Position numbers and translations under genes: made by a program
In this document: positions 51,370 through 59,191 of the stretch, one piece after another
Numbering within the stretch: the first letter of the stretch is position 1
Layout: the number at the start of each line of letters is the position of its first letter
Notes under the pieces: model-generated
The model's input: the letters and a program-made list of their open reading frames with translations, nothing else
Databases searched by the model: none
What the model was told of the DNA's origin: nothing
NCBI GenBank assembly: GCA_947565635.1
Contig: CANOGU010000013.1
Coordinates: 1 to 59,191, forward strand
DNA from: an uncultured Lactobacillus sp.
Lineage (GTDB): Bacteria > Bacillota > Bacilli > Lactobacillales > Lactobacillaceae
DNA: 59,191 bases
Reading direction: 5' to 3'

Positions 51370-52506
51370 CTATTTATTGCGTTGTTCATCTAAAAAACTT
51401 TTAAAGTTTGCTAATTGATTTTTTCTTTGCTCACTAAAAGCTGTTGCTCCTGAATTCACATAAGCTTTAAAAAGTTTTCTTATTATTGGTTCCCAAACAT
51501 TCTTTTGAGTAGAACTATTTTTTATCAAACGAGTAGCTAATTTATATGTCATTTTAGGCGTTAACAGCTTCCTGAAATAAATTTGATTGGTGTCACTGAC
51601 TGTTAGATATAGCATTTCAATAAAATCTTTTCTTTCCGTATCGTTTGTATTTTTTAGCCATTCAGCAATTGCCTTCCATGAAACTTCGGATGTGCTATCT
51701 AATTGCTTTAAAACTACAAATTGATCATCGATAACGTGCCAAGTAAACATATCATGCTGAAGTAAACTATTTCCAGAAGCTGCCACAATAGTACAATAAT
51801 CTTTTTCTCCAATCAGATCATCTTGCAATATGCCAATCAATGAGCCTTGCGGAATATATTTATGAATTTTACCCTTTAATTTTAAGAATCTATCCTTTAA
51901 TCGTTCTTGATTATGAAAACCTGGTCCATCAAAGCAGTCGATTCTACCAATATGAGACAAGTCGGATTCTTTTAGGTTCAATGCAACGGCAAACGCTAAA
52001 TTTCCACCCTTTGAATGCCCACCAAGATAAAATTTTCCTGAAAACAAATTTTTGATTTTTCGATAATAAGAACGAGCAAAATAATGAGCTGGTACCCAAT
52101 CATTAAAAGACATATTAAAATTTTCTTTCCAACCGATGGTAGTAGCCGTTGTTCCCCGATATGCAATATAATATTGATTCTCTGCAATACAAAAGGTAAC
52201 CGCATTAAATTGCATTTGTGTTTTTGCATCTACTTTACTAACTACATTGCGCCAACATAGGTTTTTAAAGCGTGGATTTTCTAACATAATCTTGATCAGC
52301 TTTTCAGTATTCTTTCCACCGAGATTCCCTTGAGTTAAAGTCTTAATCTCGTTATCAGAAGCCAAACTTTGTAAACTATGATGCTGAGGAAGAGTATCAA
52401 AATTACAATATGCTAATTGAGAAAAAATCATACTATCTACTTCATTTAAGGGAAATTCATTAAAACTTCGCTTCTCTTTTGCAGCATATACAAGCATATT
52501 ATCCAA
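51370..52506 (-). CDS. Mbeg1-like (DUF2974) alpha/beta-hydrolase
   Basis: A 378-residue cytosolic protein of the DUF2974/Mbeg1-like family with a lipase-type core. The nucleophile elbow is LGGHSKGGNLA, the acid is probably in CFDGPGFHN, and the base is His in LQHDMFTWHV. YYIAYRGTTAT is the usual oxyanion-region motif (YRGT). The start is TTG 52506, five bases after AGGAAG; ATG 52497 is possible. The substrate is unknown; members are common in lactobacilli and streptococci. Confidence 0.8.
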   Translation of the reverse strand: MDNMLVYAAKEKRSFNEFPLNEVDSMIFSQLAYCNFDTLPQHHSLQSLASDNEIKTLTQGNLGGKNTEKLIKIMLENPRFKNLCWRNVVSKVDAKTQMQFNAVTFCIAENQYYIAYRGTTATTIGWKENFNMSFNDWVPAHYFARSYYRKIKNLFSGKFYLGGHSKGGNLAFAVALNLKESDLSHIGRIDCFDGPGFHNQERLKDRFLKLKGKIHKYIPQGSLIGILQDDLIGEKDYCTIVAASGNSLLQHDMFTWHVIDDQFVVLKQLDSTSEVSWKAIAEWLKNTNDTERKDFIEMLYLTVSDTNQIYFRKLLTPKMTYKLATRLIKNSSTQKNVWEPIIRKLFKAYVNSGATAFSEQRKNQLANFKSFLDEQRNK

Positions 52507-52562
52507 TTTTTCTTCCTCACTTTCTCGGAAATATTATATAATAGACTTCCTTGGCAGGGGCA

Positions 52563-52606
52563 AAAAAGGAAACTTAGGTAAGTATCTTACTCAAGTTTCC
52601 TTTTTC
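52563..52606. terminator. Terminator of the flippase gene
   Basis: AAAGGAAACTT and AAGTTTCCTTT arms with an inner GTAAG/CTTAC stem and T-runs on both strands. Confidence 0.85.
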
Positions 52607-52610
52607 TTTT

Positions 52611-54269
52611 TTAAACTTTAATATGTAATTTTTCTAAGACCCTATCAACTTTTGGTCCAATTATCTTTTGAGCTAAACCAAATTTCACTGTTAAAAAGGT
52701 ATAGAGTAAGCCGCCAATAACTACCGCAAGTGTAACAAGAACAAATGAGGTTGGCCTACGTTCAGGCGAAATAATTTTTCCACCGAAATTAACTACCCCG
52801 GTAACTATCACAAACATGGCCATTGAAAAGATTGCAATTCCAATAAATCGTCTCGATGTACGACTACTATTGTATTTGTATCTAACCTTTAGGTGTTTTA
52901 AAGAAAGCCAGATAGTAATAATTAATCCAACATTTGTAGCTAGAAGCGGTCCATATACTTTAAAGAATTCAATCATTGGAAGTTGGACAGCAAATTTAAT
53001 GATAATTCCTAAAACTAGGTATTTTATAGCTAGTCCGTTCTCTGATAGACCTTGTAAAATTGCCATCAAAACTGTAAATAGTCCTAAACTGATAGCAGTA
53101 AAAGAAGATAAATACAGGACATTTGAGCCTAGTTGATCATAACCATAAAAAATTGTATAAATTGGCGTTGCAATAGCAGCCATCCCCAATGAAGCTGGAA
53201 TCATAACAAATAAGAATAATTCCAAGGTGTTTTCAATTTGGTTAGAAATGCTGGCATAATCACGTCGTGCATGGGCACCTGATAAAAGCGGAATAGCAGT
53301 TACTGACATTGCAGTTGCTAAAGATACAATAATCATGATTAATTTATTTGCATTTAATCCAAATAAGGCATACCATGATTCAATTTGATCAGAACTAGCA
53401 TGAACAAACATAGCAATCATTGGATGGAAGGTATATTGGTCAATTAATTGAAACAAGGTGATTCCAGAATCAATGATGATAAATGGAATAGATTGATTAA
53501 TAATTTCCCAGAAAATTCCTGCAGTAGAAATTTTAATTACGTGGTTTGATTGCTCCATTAATGCGTTCAGTTCATTTCGCCTACGATATAAAAACCATAC
53601 TAAAAGCAAAATTCCAAACACCGCACCAATAGCTGCAGCTAAATTTGATTGAACAACCGCATGAACATAGGATCCGTGTTGAACTTGCATAATAATATAA
53701 GCTGTCAATAGCATCCATATCACTCGGGCCAATTGTTCAATAAATTGAGACATAGCTGGAGGCATCATATCTGCATAACCTTGGAAATACCCACGCATGA
53801 TACTCAAAATTGGAATAATTAAAACTGCATAAGAAAGACTTCTCATCACGGCAACTTGACGCGGATCACTTTTAGCCCCATGCAAAAGGGCACCAATGAT
53901 ATCATCAGTAGCTAAAATTGGAGCACCAAAGTACATAATTGCTGCACAAATCACACCAAACATGGCCATCAAAATTAAGCCGCGTCTAAACAGTTTTCGC
54001 CCAATATCATATTCATTTAAAGCATTATATTTTGCTACCTGCTTGGCAACCGCTCCGGGAATACCTGCGGTAGAAATAATAATAAATAAACTATAAATGT
54101 TATAGCTTTTCGCTGTTAAAGCATTGGCAATATTTCCATGACTTCCCATCCAGGCATACCATGGAATAATATACAATGCTCCTAAAATTCGTGACACAAT
54201 AGAGCCAAAAGTCATCCATGCGGAGCCTTTGACCATTGTCTCTTTAGTATTTTTAGTATTGTTTTCCAT
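52611..54269 (-). CDS. MurJ/SpoVB-type lipid flippase (MOP superfamily)
   Basis: A 552-residue membrane protein with about 14 helices. The N-terminal MVKGSAWMTFGSIVSRILGALYIIPW is quoted here as KGSAWMTFGSIVSRILGA; it and the AGIPGAVAKQVAKYN motif are typical of the polysaccharide-biosynthesis/SpoVB/MurJ (YtgP) branch. These proteins move lipid-linked cell-wall or polysaccharide precursors across the membrane. In lactobacilli this protein next to leuS is the usual YtgP-type MurJ candidate. Substrate by inference only. Confidence 0.82.
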   Translation of the reverse strand: MENNTKNTKETMVKGSAWMTFGSIVSRILGALYIIPWYAWMGSHGNIANALTAKSYNIYSLFIIISTAGIPGAVAKQVAKYNALNEYDIGRKLFRRGLILMAMFGVICAAIMYFGAPILATDDIIGALLHGAKSDPRQVAVMRSLSYAVLIIPILSIMRGYFQGYADMMPPAMSQFIEQLARVIWMLLTAYIIMQVQHGSYVHAVVQSNLAAAIGAVFGILLLVWFLYRRRNELNALMEQSNHVIKISTAGIFWEIINQSIPFIIIDSGITLFQLIDQYTFHPMIAMFVHASSDQIESWYALFGLNANKLIMIIVSLATAMSVTAIPLLSGAHARRDYASISNQIENTLELFLFVMIPASLGMAAIATPIYTIFYGYDQLGSNVLYLSSFTAISLGLFTVLMAILQGLSENGLAIKYLVLGIIIKFAVQLPMIEFFKVYGPLLATNVGLIITIWLSLKHLKVRYKYNSSRTSRRFIGIAIFSMAMFVIVTGVVNFGGKIISPERRPTSFVLVTLAVVIGGLLYTFLTVKFGLAQKIIGPKVDRVLEKLHIKV

Positions 54270-54370
54270 AAAGATAAATTTTCCCTATATCCAGTTAAGC
54301 GTCTGAATTATATATTACTCATTAATGTAAATTGTATTTACAAATATTAATTATTTAGGAAAAACTTAAA

Positions 54371-56785
54371 TTACTTAGCAACAATATTAACAATTTTGTT
54401 TGGAATAACGATGACTTTCTTGACATCTTTTCCTTCTAAGAATTTTTGAACATGATCAAGAGCAAGAGCTTCTTTTTCTAAGGTATCTTTATCACTATCC
54501 TTAGCAGCCTTAAATTTGCCGCGAAGCTTACCATTAACTTGAACCATAATTTCAACTGTTGATTCAACTAATTTGGCATAATCATATTCTGGCCATTTCG
54601 CATATGCAATAGATTCATCATGACCAAATACTGACCAAATTTCTTCCATCATGTGAGGTGCAACAGGAGCAAGAAGTTGTACAAATCCTTCTGCATATTC
54701 ACGTGGAATAGTCTTAGCTTTTTGAGCTGCATTCATAAAGACCATCATTTGACTGATTGCAGTATTAAAGTGTAAAGCTTCAAAGTCTTCTGTAACCTTT
54801 TTGACAGTCTCGGCATATACCTTATCAAGTTCACCATCATTTTCGTCAACAATCTTTTCTTGTGGAATTGCCTTTAAATCAAGATCATTAACAAATAGAC
54901 GCCATACACGATCTAAGAACTTCTTAGTAGATGCTGGACCGTTGTCATCCCAATCAATTGACGCATCTAATGGTCCCATGAACATTTCATACATTCTAAG
55001 TGAATCTGCACCATATTCATCGATTACTTCATCAGGGTTAACAACATTTCCTTTAGACTTAGACATCTTTTCATGATTCTTTAAAATCAAGCCTTGGTTG
55101 TATAATTTTTGGAATGGCTCCTTAGTTGGGACAACGCCTAGATCATAAAGAACCTTGTGCCAAAATCTTGCATAAAGAAGGTGACGAACAGCGTGTTCTG
55201 CTCCACCAATATAAAGATCAACTGGAAGCCACTTCTTAAGTAAATCATAATCAGCTAATTCTTTATCATTATGCGGATCAACATAACGTAAGTAGTACCA
55301 GCTTGAACCAGCCCAGTTAGGCATAGTATTGGTTTCACGCTTACCTTTTCTACCGTTCTTATCAACAATATTTACCCAATCAGTCAGATTAGCTAATGGA
55401 CTTTCCGGGGTACCAGATGGCTTAATGTCAGTTGCATGAGGCAAGCGAAGTGGTAATTCATCTTCAGGTACTAATGAAGTAGTACCATCTTCCCAGTGAA
55501 TAACTGGAATTGGCTCACCCCAGTAGCGTTGACGACTAAAGTCCCAGTCACGAAGTTTATAGTTAACTTTCTTTTCACCGACATTGTGATCTTCAAGCCA
55601 TTCGATCATTCTCTTCTTAGCTTCTTCATTGTTTAAGCCATCTAAGAATTCAGAATTGATGTGTTTACCATCTCCACCAAAGGCTTCTTTTTCTAAATTT
55701 CCACCTTCAATAACTCGATTGATTGGCAAACCAAATTTAGTTGCAAAAGCATAATCCCGATCATCATGTGCTGGTACAGCCATCACTGCACCAGTTCCGT
55801 AACTAGCTAAAACATAATCAGAAATCCAAATTGGTACTTCCTTACCATTTACTGGGTTAATTGCATAGGCACCAGTAAATACACCAGTTTTATCTTTGTT
55901 AAGATCGGTTCTTTCAAGATCTGACTTTGATTCAATCTTTTTAATATAAGCATCAACTGCTTCTTTTTGTTCAGGAGTTGTAATTTCTTGAACTAATTTA
56001 CTTTCTGGGGCAAGAACTGTATAACTTACTCCAAATAGGGTATCTGGTCGCGTGGTAAAGACATCGAAAGTCTTATCGCTATCTTTAACTTTAAACGTAA
56101 CTTGTGCACCTTCTGAGCGCCCAATCCAGTTACGTTGCATCTCCTTAACTGGTTCTGGCCAATCTAAATCGTCCAAATCTTCAAGCAAACGATCTGCATA
56201 AGCAGTCATTTTAAGCATCCATTGACGCATATTACGACGATAAACTGGGTAACCACCACGTTCAGTTTTACCATCAACTATTTCTTCATTAGCAACCACA
56301 GTACCCAAATCTGGTGACCAGTTAACAGGGACTTCCGCTTCATAAGCTAAGCCCTTCTTATACATCTGTTCAAAAACCCACTGAGTCCATTTATAATAAT
56401 TTGGATCTGACGTTGTAACTTCACGATCCCAATCATATGAAAAGCCTAACTTATTAAGTTGTTTTTTGAAGTTAGCAATATTTTCCTTAGTAACTTTTTC
56501 TGGATCTTCACCAGTCTTCAAAGCATATTGTTCAGTTGGCAAACCAAAAGCATCCCAGCCCATTGGATGAAGTACATTATATCCTTGAGCCCGCTTCATT
56601 CTAGACATAATATCGGTTGCAGTATAACCTTCTGGATGACCTACGTGTAATCCTTTACCAGATGGGAATGGAAACATATCTAGAGCATAATAATTTTTCT
56701 TTTTAGGATCATTTCCTGTTTTAAAAGTATCATGCTCTGCCCAGTATTTTTGCCATTTTTTCTCTACAGTCTTGTGATTATACAA
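54371..56785 (-). CDS. leuS: Leucyl-tRNA synthetase
   Basis: An 804-residue class I synthetase. The HIGH motif appears as HVGHPEG in [14 protein letters not shown] and KMSKS as [10 protein letters not shown]. The CP1 editing domain contains [10 protein letters not shown] and the AVPAHDDRD aspartate motif. It is regulated by a T-box leader with a leucine (CUU) specifier. The start at 56785 is supported by AAGGAGAG just upstream. Confidence 0.96.
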   Translation of the reverse strand: MYNHKTVEKKWQKYWAEHDTFKTGNDPKKKNYYALDMFPFPSGKGLHVGHPEGYTATDIMSRMKRAQGYNVLHPMGWDAFGLPTEQYALKTGEDPEKVTKENIANFKKQLNKLGFSYDWDREVTTSDPNYYKWTQWVFEQMYKKGLAYEAEVPVNWSPDLGTVVANEEIVDGKTERGGYPVYRRNMRQWMLKMTAYADRLLEDLDDLDWPEPVKEMQRNWIGRSEGAQVTFKVKDSDKTFDVFTTRPDTLFGVSYTVLAPESKLVQEITTPEQKEAVDAYIKKIESKSDLERTDLNKDKTGVFTGAYAINPVNGKEVPIWISDYVLASYGTGAVMAVPAHDDRDYAFATKFGLPINRVIEGGNLEKEAFGGDGKHINSEFLDGLNNEEAKKRMIEWLEDHNVGEKKVNYKLRDWDFSRQRYWGEPIPVIHWEDGTTSLVPEDELPLRLPHATDIKPSGTPESPLANLTDWVNIVDKNGRKGKRETNTMPNWAGSSWYYLRYVDPHNDKELADYDLLKKWLPVDLYIGGAEHAVRHLLYARFWHKVLYDLGVVPTKEPFQKLYNQGLILKNHEKMSKSKGNVVNPDEVIDEYGADSLRMYEMFMGPLDASIDWDDNGPASTKKFLDRVWRLFVNDLDLKAIPQEKIVDENDGELDKVYAETVKKVTEDFEALHFNTAISQMMVFMNAAQKAKTIPREYAEGFVQLLAPVAPHMMEEIWSVFGHDESIAYAKWPEYDYAKLVESTVEIMVQVNGKLRGKFKAAKDSDKDTLEKEALALDHVQKFLEGKDVKKVIVIPNKIVNIVAK

Positions 56786-56804
56786 TTAAATCTCTCCTTA
56801 AAAC

Positions 56805-56996
56805 TAAAAAACGTCCTATGATCATAAAATCATAGGACGAAGTTCATTTCGCGTTACCACCTAAGTTCCACACATATTGTGCGACACTCGTGCCCCTTAA
56901 CGCGGAAAGCAAACGATAGACTTTACCTATAAGGGCAAGTTCACAAGACAATTGTTAAGCTTTGCACCAACCAGCTCATCTCTAATAACAACCATA
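56805..56996 (-). promoter_or_regulatory. T-box leader of leuS, leucine specifier CUU
   Basis: On the minus strand the AG-bulge and apical part of stem I occur as AGAGATGAGCTGGTTGGTG (56983-56965). The specifier loop TGAACTTG (56943-56936) holds CTT directly after GAA, with CAAG/CTTG above and GGG/CCC below. The T-box AGGTGGTAACGCG is at 56862-56850, and the terminator CGTCCTATGAT/ATCATAGGACG with a T-run is at 56839-56805. The specifier matches leucine. Confidence 0.9.
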
Positions 56997-57038
56997 ACTT
57001 GCTACTACTCCCTAGTCTTTATTTTTTTATGGATAATG

Positions 57039-57046
57039 ATTATAAT
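57039..57046. promoter_or_regulatory. Palindromic -10 shared by divergent leuS and PAP2 transcripts
   Basis: ATTATAAT reads the same on both strands, providing TATAAT in each direction, about 40 bases from each presumed RNA start. No strong -35 was identified for either, so this is tentative. Confidence 0.35.
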
Positions 57047-57085
57047 TTACCACATCTACTAGAAATTACAAGAGGAGAAATATTT

Positions 57086-57739
57086 TTGAAAAAGAAACAT
57101 AATAATTTAACCATCCATGATACCCTAATTCCGGGATTTATTTTTTTAATTCTCTATGTAATCTGGGCACTTTTAGTTATTAATCAAACTTCATTTATTC
57201 ATTCTTTTGATAAAACTATTATTGATCTAGTTTCTAATAACAATGCAACTAATATAGCAATTGCAACTAAGTTAACAGTAATTGGCAATACTAGTACCTT
57301 AACAGTAGCAACAATAGTATTATTCATCGGATTATTATTCGCTAAAAAGTTTGCTTATGCTTTTTTTACGGCGGGATTAATGATTTGTGCTAATGGATAT
57401 AACTGGATTACTAAGCATGCAGTTGAACGACATCGACCTTTGGTCCATCACTTAGTTTATGCCGATGGCTATAGTTTCCCATCAGGACACTCTGTAGGAA
57501 GCGCCACATTCTTCGGCATTCTAATTGTGCTAACTATTTTATTAGTTAAAAGTAAGTTTTGGCAAACTATATTAATTATTATTTGGGCTCTCTTCCCGCT
57601 TTTTATTGGGTACACTAGAATTTTCTGTCACGTTCATTACCCTTCTGATGTTGTTGGCGGGTGGCTAGAAGGAACGACTTTTGTTTTACTGGGTTTTTCA
57701 GTTTTATACCATCTATACTTAAACAAAAAATATGAATAA
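57086..57739 (+). CDS. PAP2-family membrane phosphatase (second copy)
   Basis: A 217-residue six-helix protein with the PAP2 motifs KHAVERHRP, FPSGHSVGSA and TRIFCHVHYPSDVVGG. TTG 57086 is chosen because AGAGGAG (57071-57077) is eight bases upstream; ATG codons further up lack a ribosome binding site and would put polar residues before a basic lead-in. The distant paralogue at 18966 differs in length and sequence, so the two probably act on different lipid phosphates, such as undecaprenyl pyrophosphate and phosphatidylglycerophosphate. Confidence 0.86.
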   Translation: MKKKHNNLTIHDTLIPGFIFLILYVIWALLVINQTSFIHSFDKTIIDLVSNNNATNIAIATKLTVIGNTSTLTVATIVLFIGLLFAKKFAYAFFTAGLMICANGYNWITKHAVERHRPLVHHLVYADGYSFPSGHSVGSATFFGILIVLTILLVKSKFWQTILIIIWALFPLFIGYTRIFCHVHYPSDVVGGWLEGTTFVLLGFSVLYHLYLNKKYE

Positions 57740-57779
57740 AAAAGCTAACTGAGATCAAAATTCTCAGTTAGCTTTTTTC
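57739..57779. terminator. Terminator after the second PAP2 gene
   Basis: AAAAAAGCTAACTGAGA and TCTCAGTTAGCTTTTTT arms, overlapping the stop codon's last base. Confidence 0.85.
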
Positions 57780-57784
57780 GTATG

Positions 57785-57942
57785 CAATTTTTTTCTGTTT
57801 GTATAGTTGATTAAGTAATAAAGATAGAATGATGACGATTAAAGAGACAACATACACTGACTCTTAAGCAAAATACCCAAAAAGAAGTATAAATTGGTAC
57901 TAAAATTAAAGCTAAGTCTGCGGCTACTAAAATGAGTAACAT
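57785..57942 (-). pseudogene. Remnant of a hydrophobic protein downstream of metK
   Basis: From ATG 57942 the frame reads LLILVAADLALILVPIYTSF, then shifts near 57860 into a second hydrophobic stretch VVSLIVIILSLLLNQLYKQKK. It looks like the last two helices of a transporter (MFS-like) placed after metK, with the rest deleted. There is no ribosome binding site. Confidence 0.4.
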
Positions 57943-57956
57943 ATTTAGTATTACTT

Positions 57957-59165
57957 TTATTTTACATATTCACTCACATAGTTTTTTAGCGCTTCTACCT
58001 TATCTGTATGTTCCCAAGGTAAATCAATATCAGTTCTTCCAAAATGGCCATAAGCAGCCGTTTGACGATAAATAGGACGTCTTAAGTTCAACATTTCGAT
58101 AATACCTGCTGGTCTTAGATCAAAAACATTTCGAACTGCTTCAACTAATAAATCTTCACTTACCTTACTTGTTCCATGAGTATCAACCATAATTGAAACT
58201 GGGTGAGCTACTCCAATCGCGTAAGCTAATTGAATTTCACATTGATAAGCTAAATCTGCAGCAACAATATTTTTGGCTACATATCTAGCAGCATAACTAG
58301 CACTCCGGTCAACTTTAGTTAAATCCTTCCCAGAGAAAGCACCACCACCATGACGAGCATATCCACCATAAGTATCAACAATAATTTTACGACCAGTTAA
58401 ACCTGAATCTCCTTTAGGCCCACCGATAACAAAACGACCTGAAGGATTGATCAAAAACTTAGTACTCTCATCAAGATATTGAGATGGAATAACTTTTTTA
58501 ATAACCATATCAATCATGGCCTCACGAATTTCATCATTAGTTACTGTTGCATCAGTTTGAGTAGAAATGACAACTGTATCAACACGTTTTGGCCTATTTT
58601 CCTCATCGTATTCAACAGTCACTTGTGCTTTTGCATCTGGTCTTAACCAATCAAGACGTCCTTCTTTACGAAGACTAGCCACGCGACGCATTAAAGAGTG
58701 CGCTAAAGAAATAGGTAGTGGCATTAGTTCGGGAGTTTCTTTAATGGCAAACCCAAACATTAGACCTTGATCTCCAGCTCCAATTTTATCTAAATCATCT
58801 TTATCTTCATGATTTTCACGTGTTTCAAGCGATTCATTAACACCACCGGCTATATCACTTGATTGTTCATCAATATCAACTAAAATAGCACAGTTATTTC
58901 CATCAAAACCAAGTTCTGGACGATTATAACCAATCTCTAAAATGGTTTTTCTAACTACTGATTGAATATCAACGTAAGCAGACGTTGATATTTCTCCAAC
59001 TACTAAAACAAGACCAGTAGTAACAGTAGTTTCGCAGGCTACTCGTCCATTAGGATCCCTGGCCAAAATTGCATCTAAAATCGCATCAGAGATTTGATCA
59101 GCAACTTTATCTGGATGTCCTTCTGAAACTGATTCTGAAGTAAATAAACGTTTTTCTTTTTTCAT
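57957..59165 (-). CDS. metK: S-adenosylmethionine synthase
   Basis: A 402-residue enzyme that makes S-adenosylmethionine from methionine and ATP. The motifs are [21 protein letters not shown] (partly quoted: [11 protein letters not shown]) with the ATP-site histidine, [12 protein letters not shown] and [16 protein letters not shown] with the phosphate-binding P-loop. ATG 59165 follows GGGGGA; an ATG four codons upstream lacks a ribosome binding site. The window ends 26 bases beyond that point, so its leader is not visible. Confidence 0.95.
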   Translation of the reverse strand: MKKEKRLFTSESVSEGHPDKVADQISDAILDAILARDPNGRVACETTVTTGLVLVVGEISTSAYVDIQSVVRKTILEIGYNRPELGFDGNNCAILVDIDEQSSDIAGGVNESLETRENHEDKDDLDKIGAGDQGLMFGFAIKETPELMPLPISLAHSLMRRVASLRKEGRLDWLRPDAKAQVTVEYDEENRPKRVDTVVISTQTDATVTNDEIREAMIDMVIKKVIPSQYLDESTKFLINPSGRFVIGGPKGDSGLTGRKIIVDTYGGYARHGGGAFSGKDLTKVDRSASYAARYVAKNIVAADLAYQCEIQLAYAIGVAHPVSIMVDTHGTSKVSEDLLVEAVRNVFDLRPAGIIEMLNLRRPIYRQTAAYGHFGRTDIDLPWEHTDKVEALKNYVSEYVK

Positions 59166-59191
59166 AGAGTCCCCCATCTTTCGGTTACAAG

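Overview
The window looks like a chromosomal segment of a low-GC, host-associated Lactobacillus, most likely of the gasseri/johnsonii/taiwanensis group. This rests on AT-rich sequence, AGGAGG-type ribosome binding sites, frequent TTG/GTG starts, T-box and PyrR leaders, a helveticin-J-like bacteriolysin, oleate hydratase and class II aldolase. Species assignment is inference. No rRNA, tRNA, CRISPR array or intact mobile element was seen.

Left part (0.5-9.4 kb): two amino-acid decarboxylation modules. aspD-aspT (aspartate to alanine plus CO2, aspartate:alanine exchange) faces left. A tyrosine-decarboxylase-like gene with its APC antiporter faces right, and an unassigned APC permease lies between them. 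Such pairs consume protons and generate proton motive force. Both decarboxylase genes appear to start from promoters whose -35/-10 spacer is almost entirely a poly-T tract.

9.9-18.9 kb: a tandem cluster of two parallel units. Each has a GadC-like APC permease with a long cytosolic tail, a C1 (PepC/bleomycin-hydrolase) peptidase and an N-terminal-nucleophile-type hydrolase (C69 dipeptidase in unit 1, C45 acyltransferase/amidohydrolase type in unit 2). The permease tails share a 109-bp identical tract. This is the best candidate here for an undescribed import-hydrolyse-export system.

19-29 kb: PAP2 phosphatase, a candidate orphan small RNA, dhaK-dhaL followed by an internally deleted dhaM, glutaminase, an AAA+ ATPase/histidine-phosphatase operon (with a truncated ATPase paralogue 4 kb away, both preceded by 10-bp-phased repeats), a lacG remnant, PyrR-attenuated uracil permease, a broken AraC regulator, a HAD phosphatase and a GNAT gene.

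29-45 kb: an accessory and decaying stretch. Intact genes include a holin-like gene, oleate hydratase with a divergent TetR regulator, an EF-hand-loop protein, two DHA2-type exporters with hairpin leaders, glycerol facilitator, Tag glycosylase, a helveticin-J homologue, free-methionine-sulfoxide reductase, an NmrA-like protein, a glutamine amidotransferase and hpt. Among them lie at least seven pseudogenes (DUF1906-like, CPBP, AEC, ClC, IS3 stub, monooxygenase, GNAT).

45-59 kb: largely housekeeping genes on the minus strand: fba, argS (T-box), D-Ala-D-Ala carboxypeptidase, nnrD, two poorly known proteins, a MurJ/SpoVB-type flippase, leuS (T-box) and metK. A second PAP2 gene is divergent from leuS.
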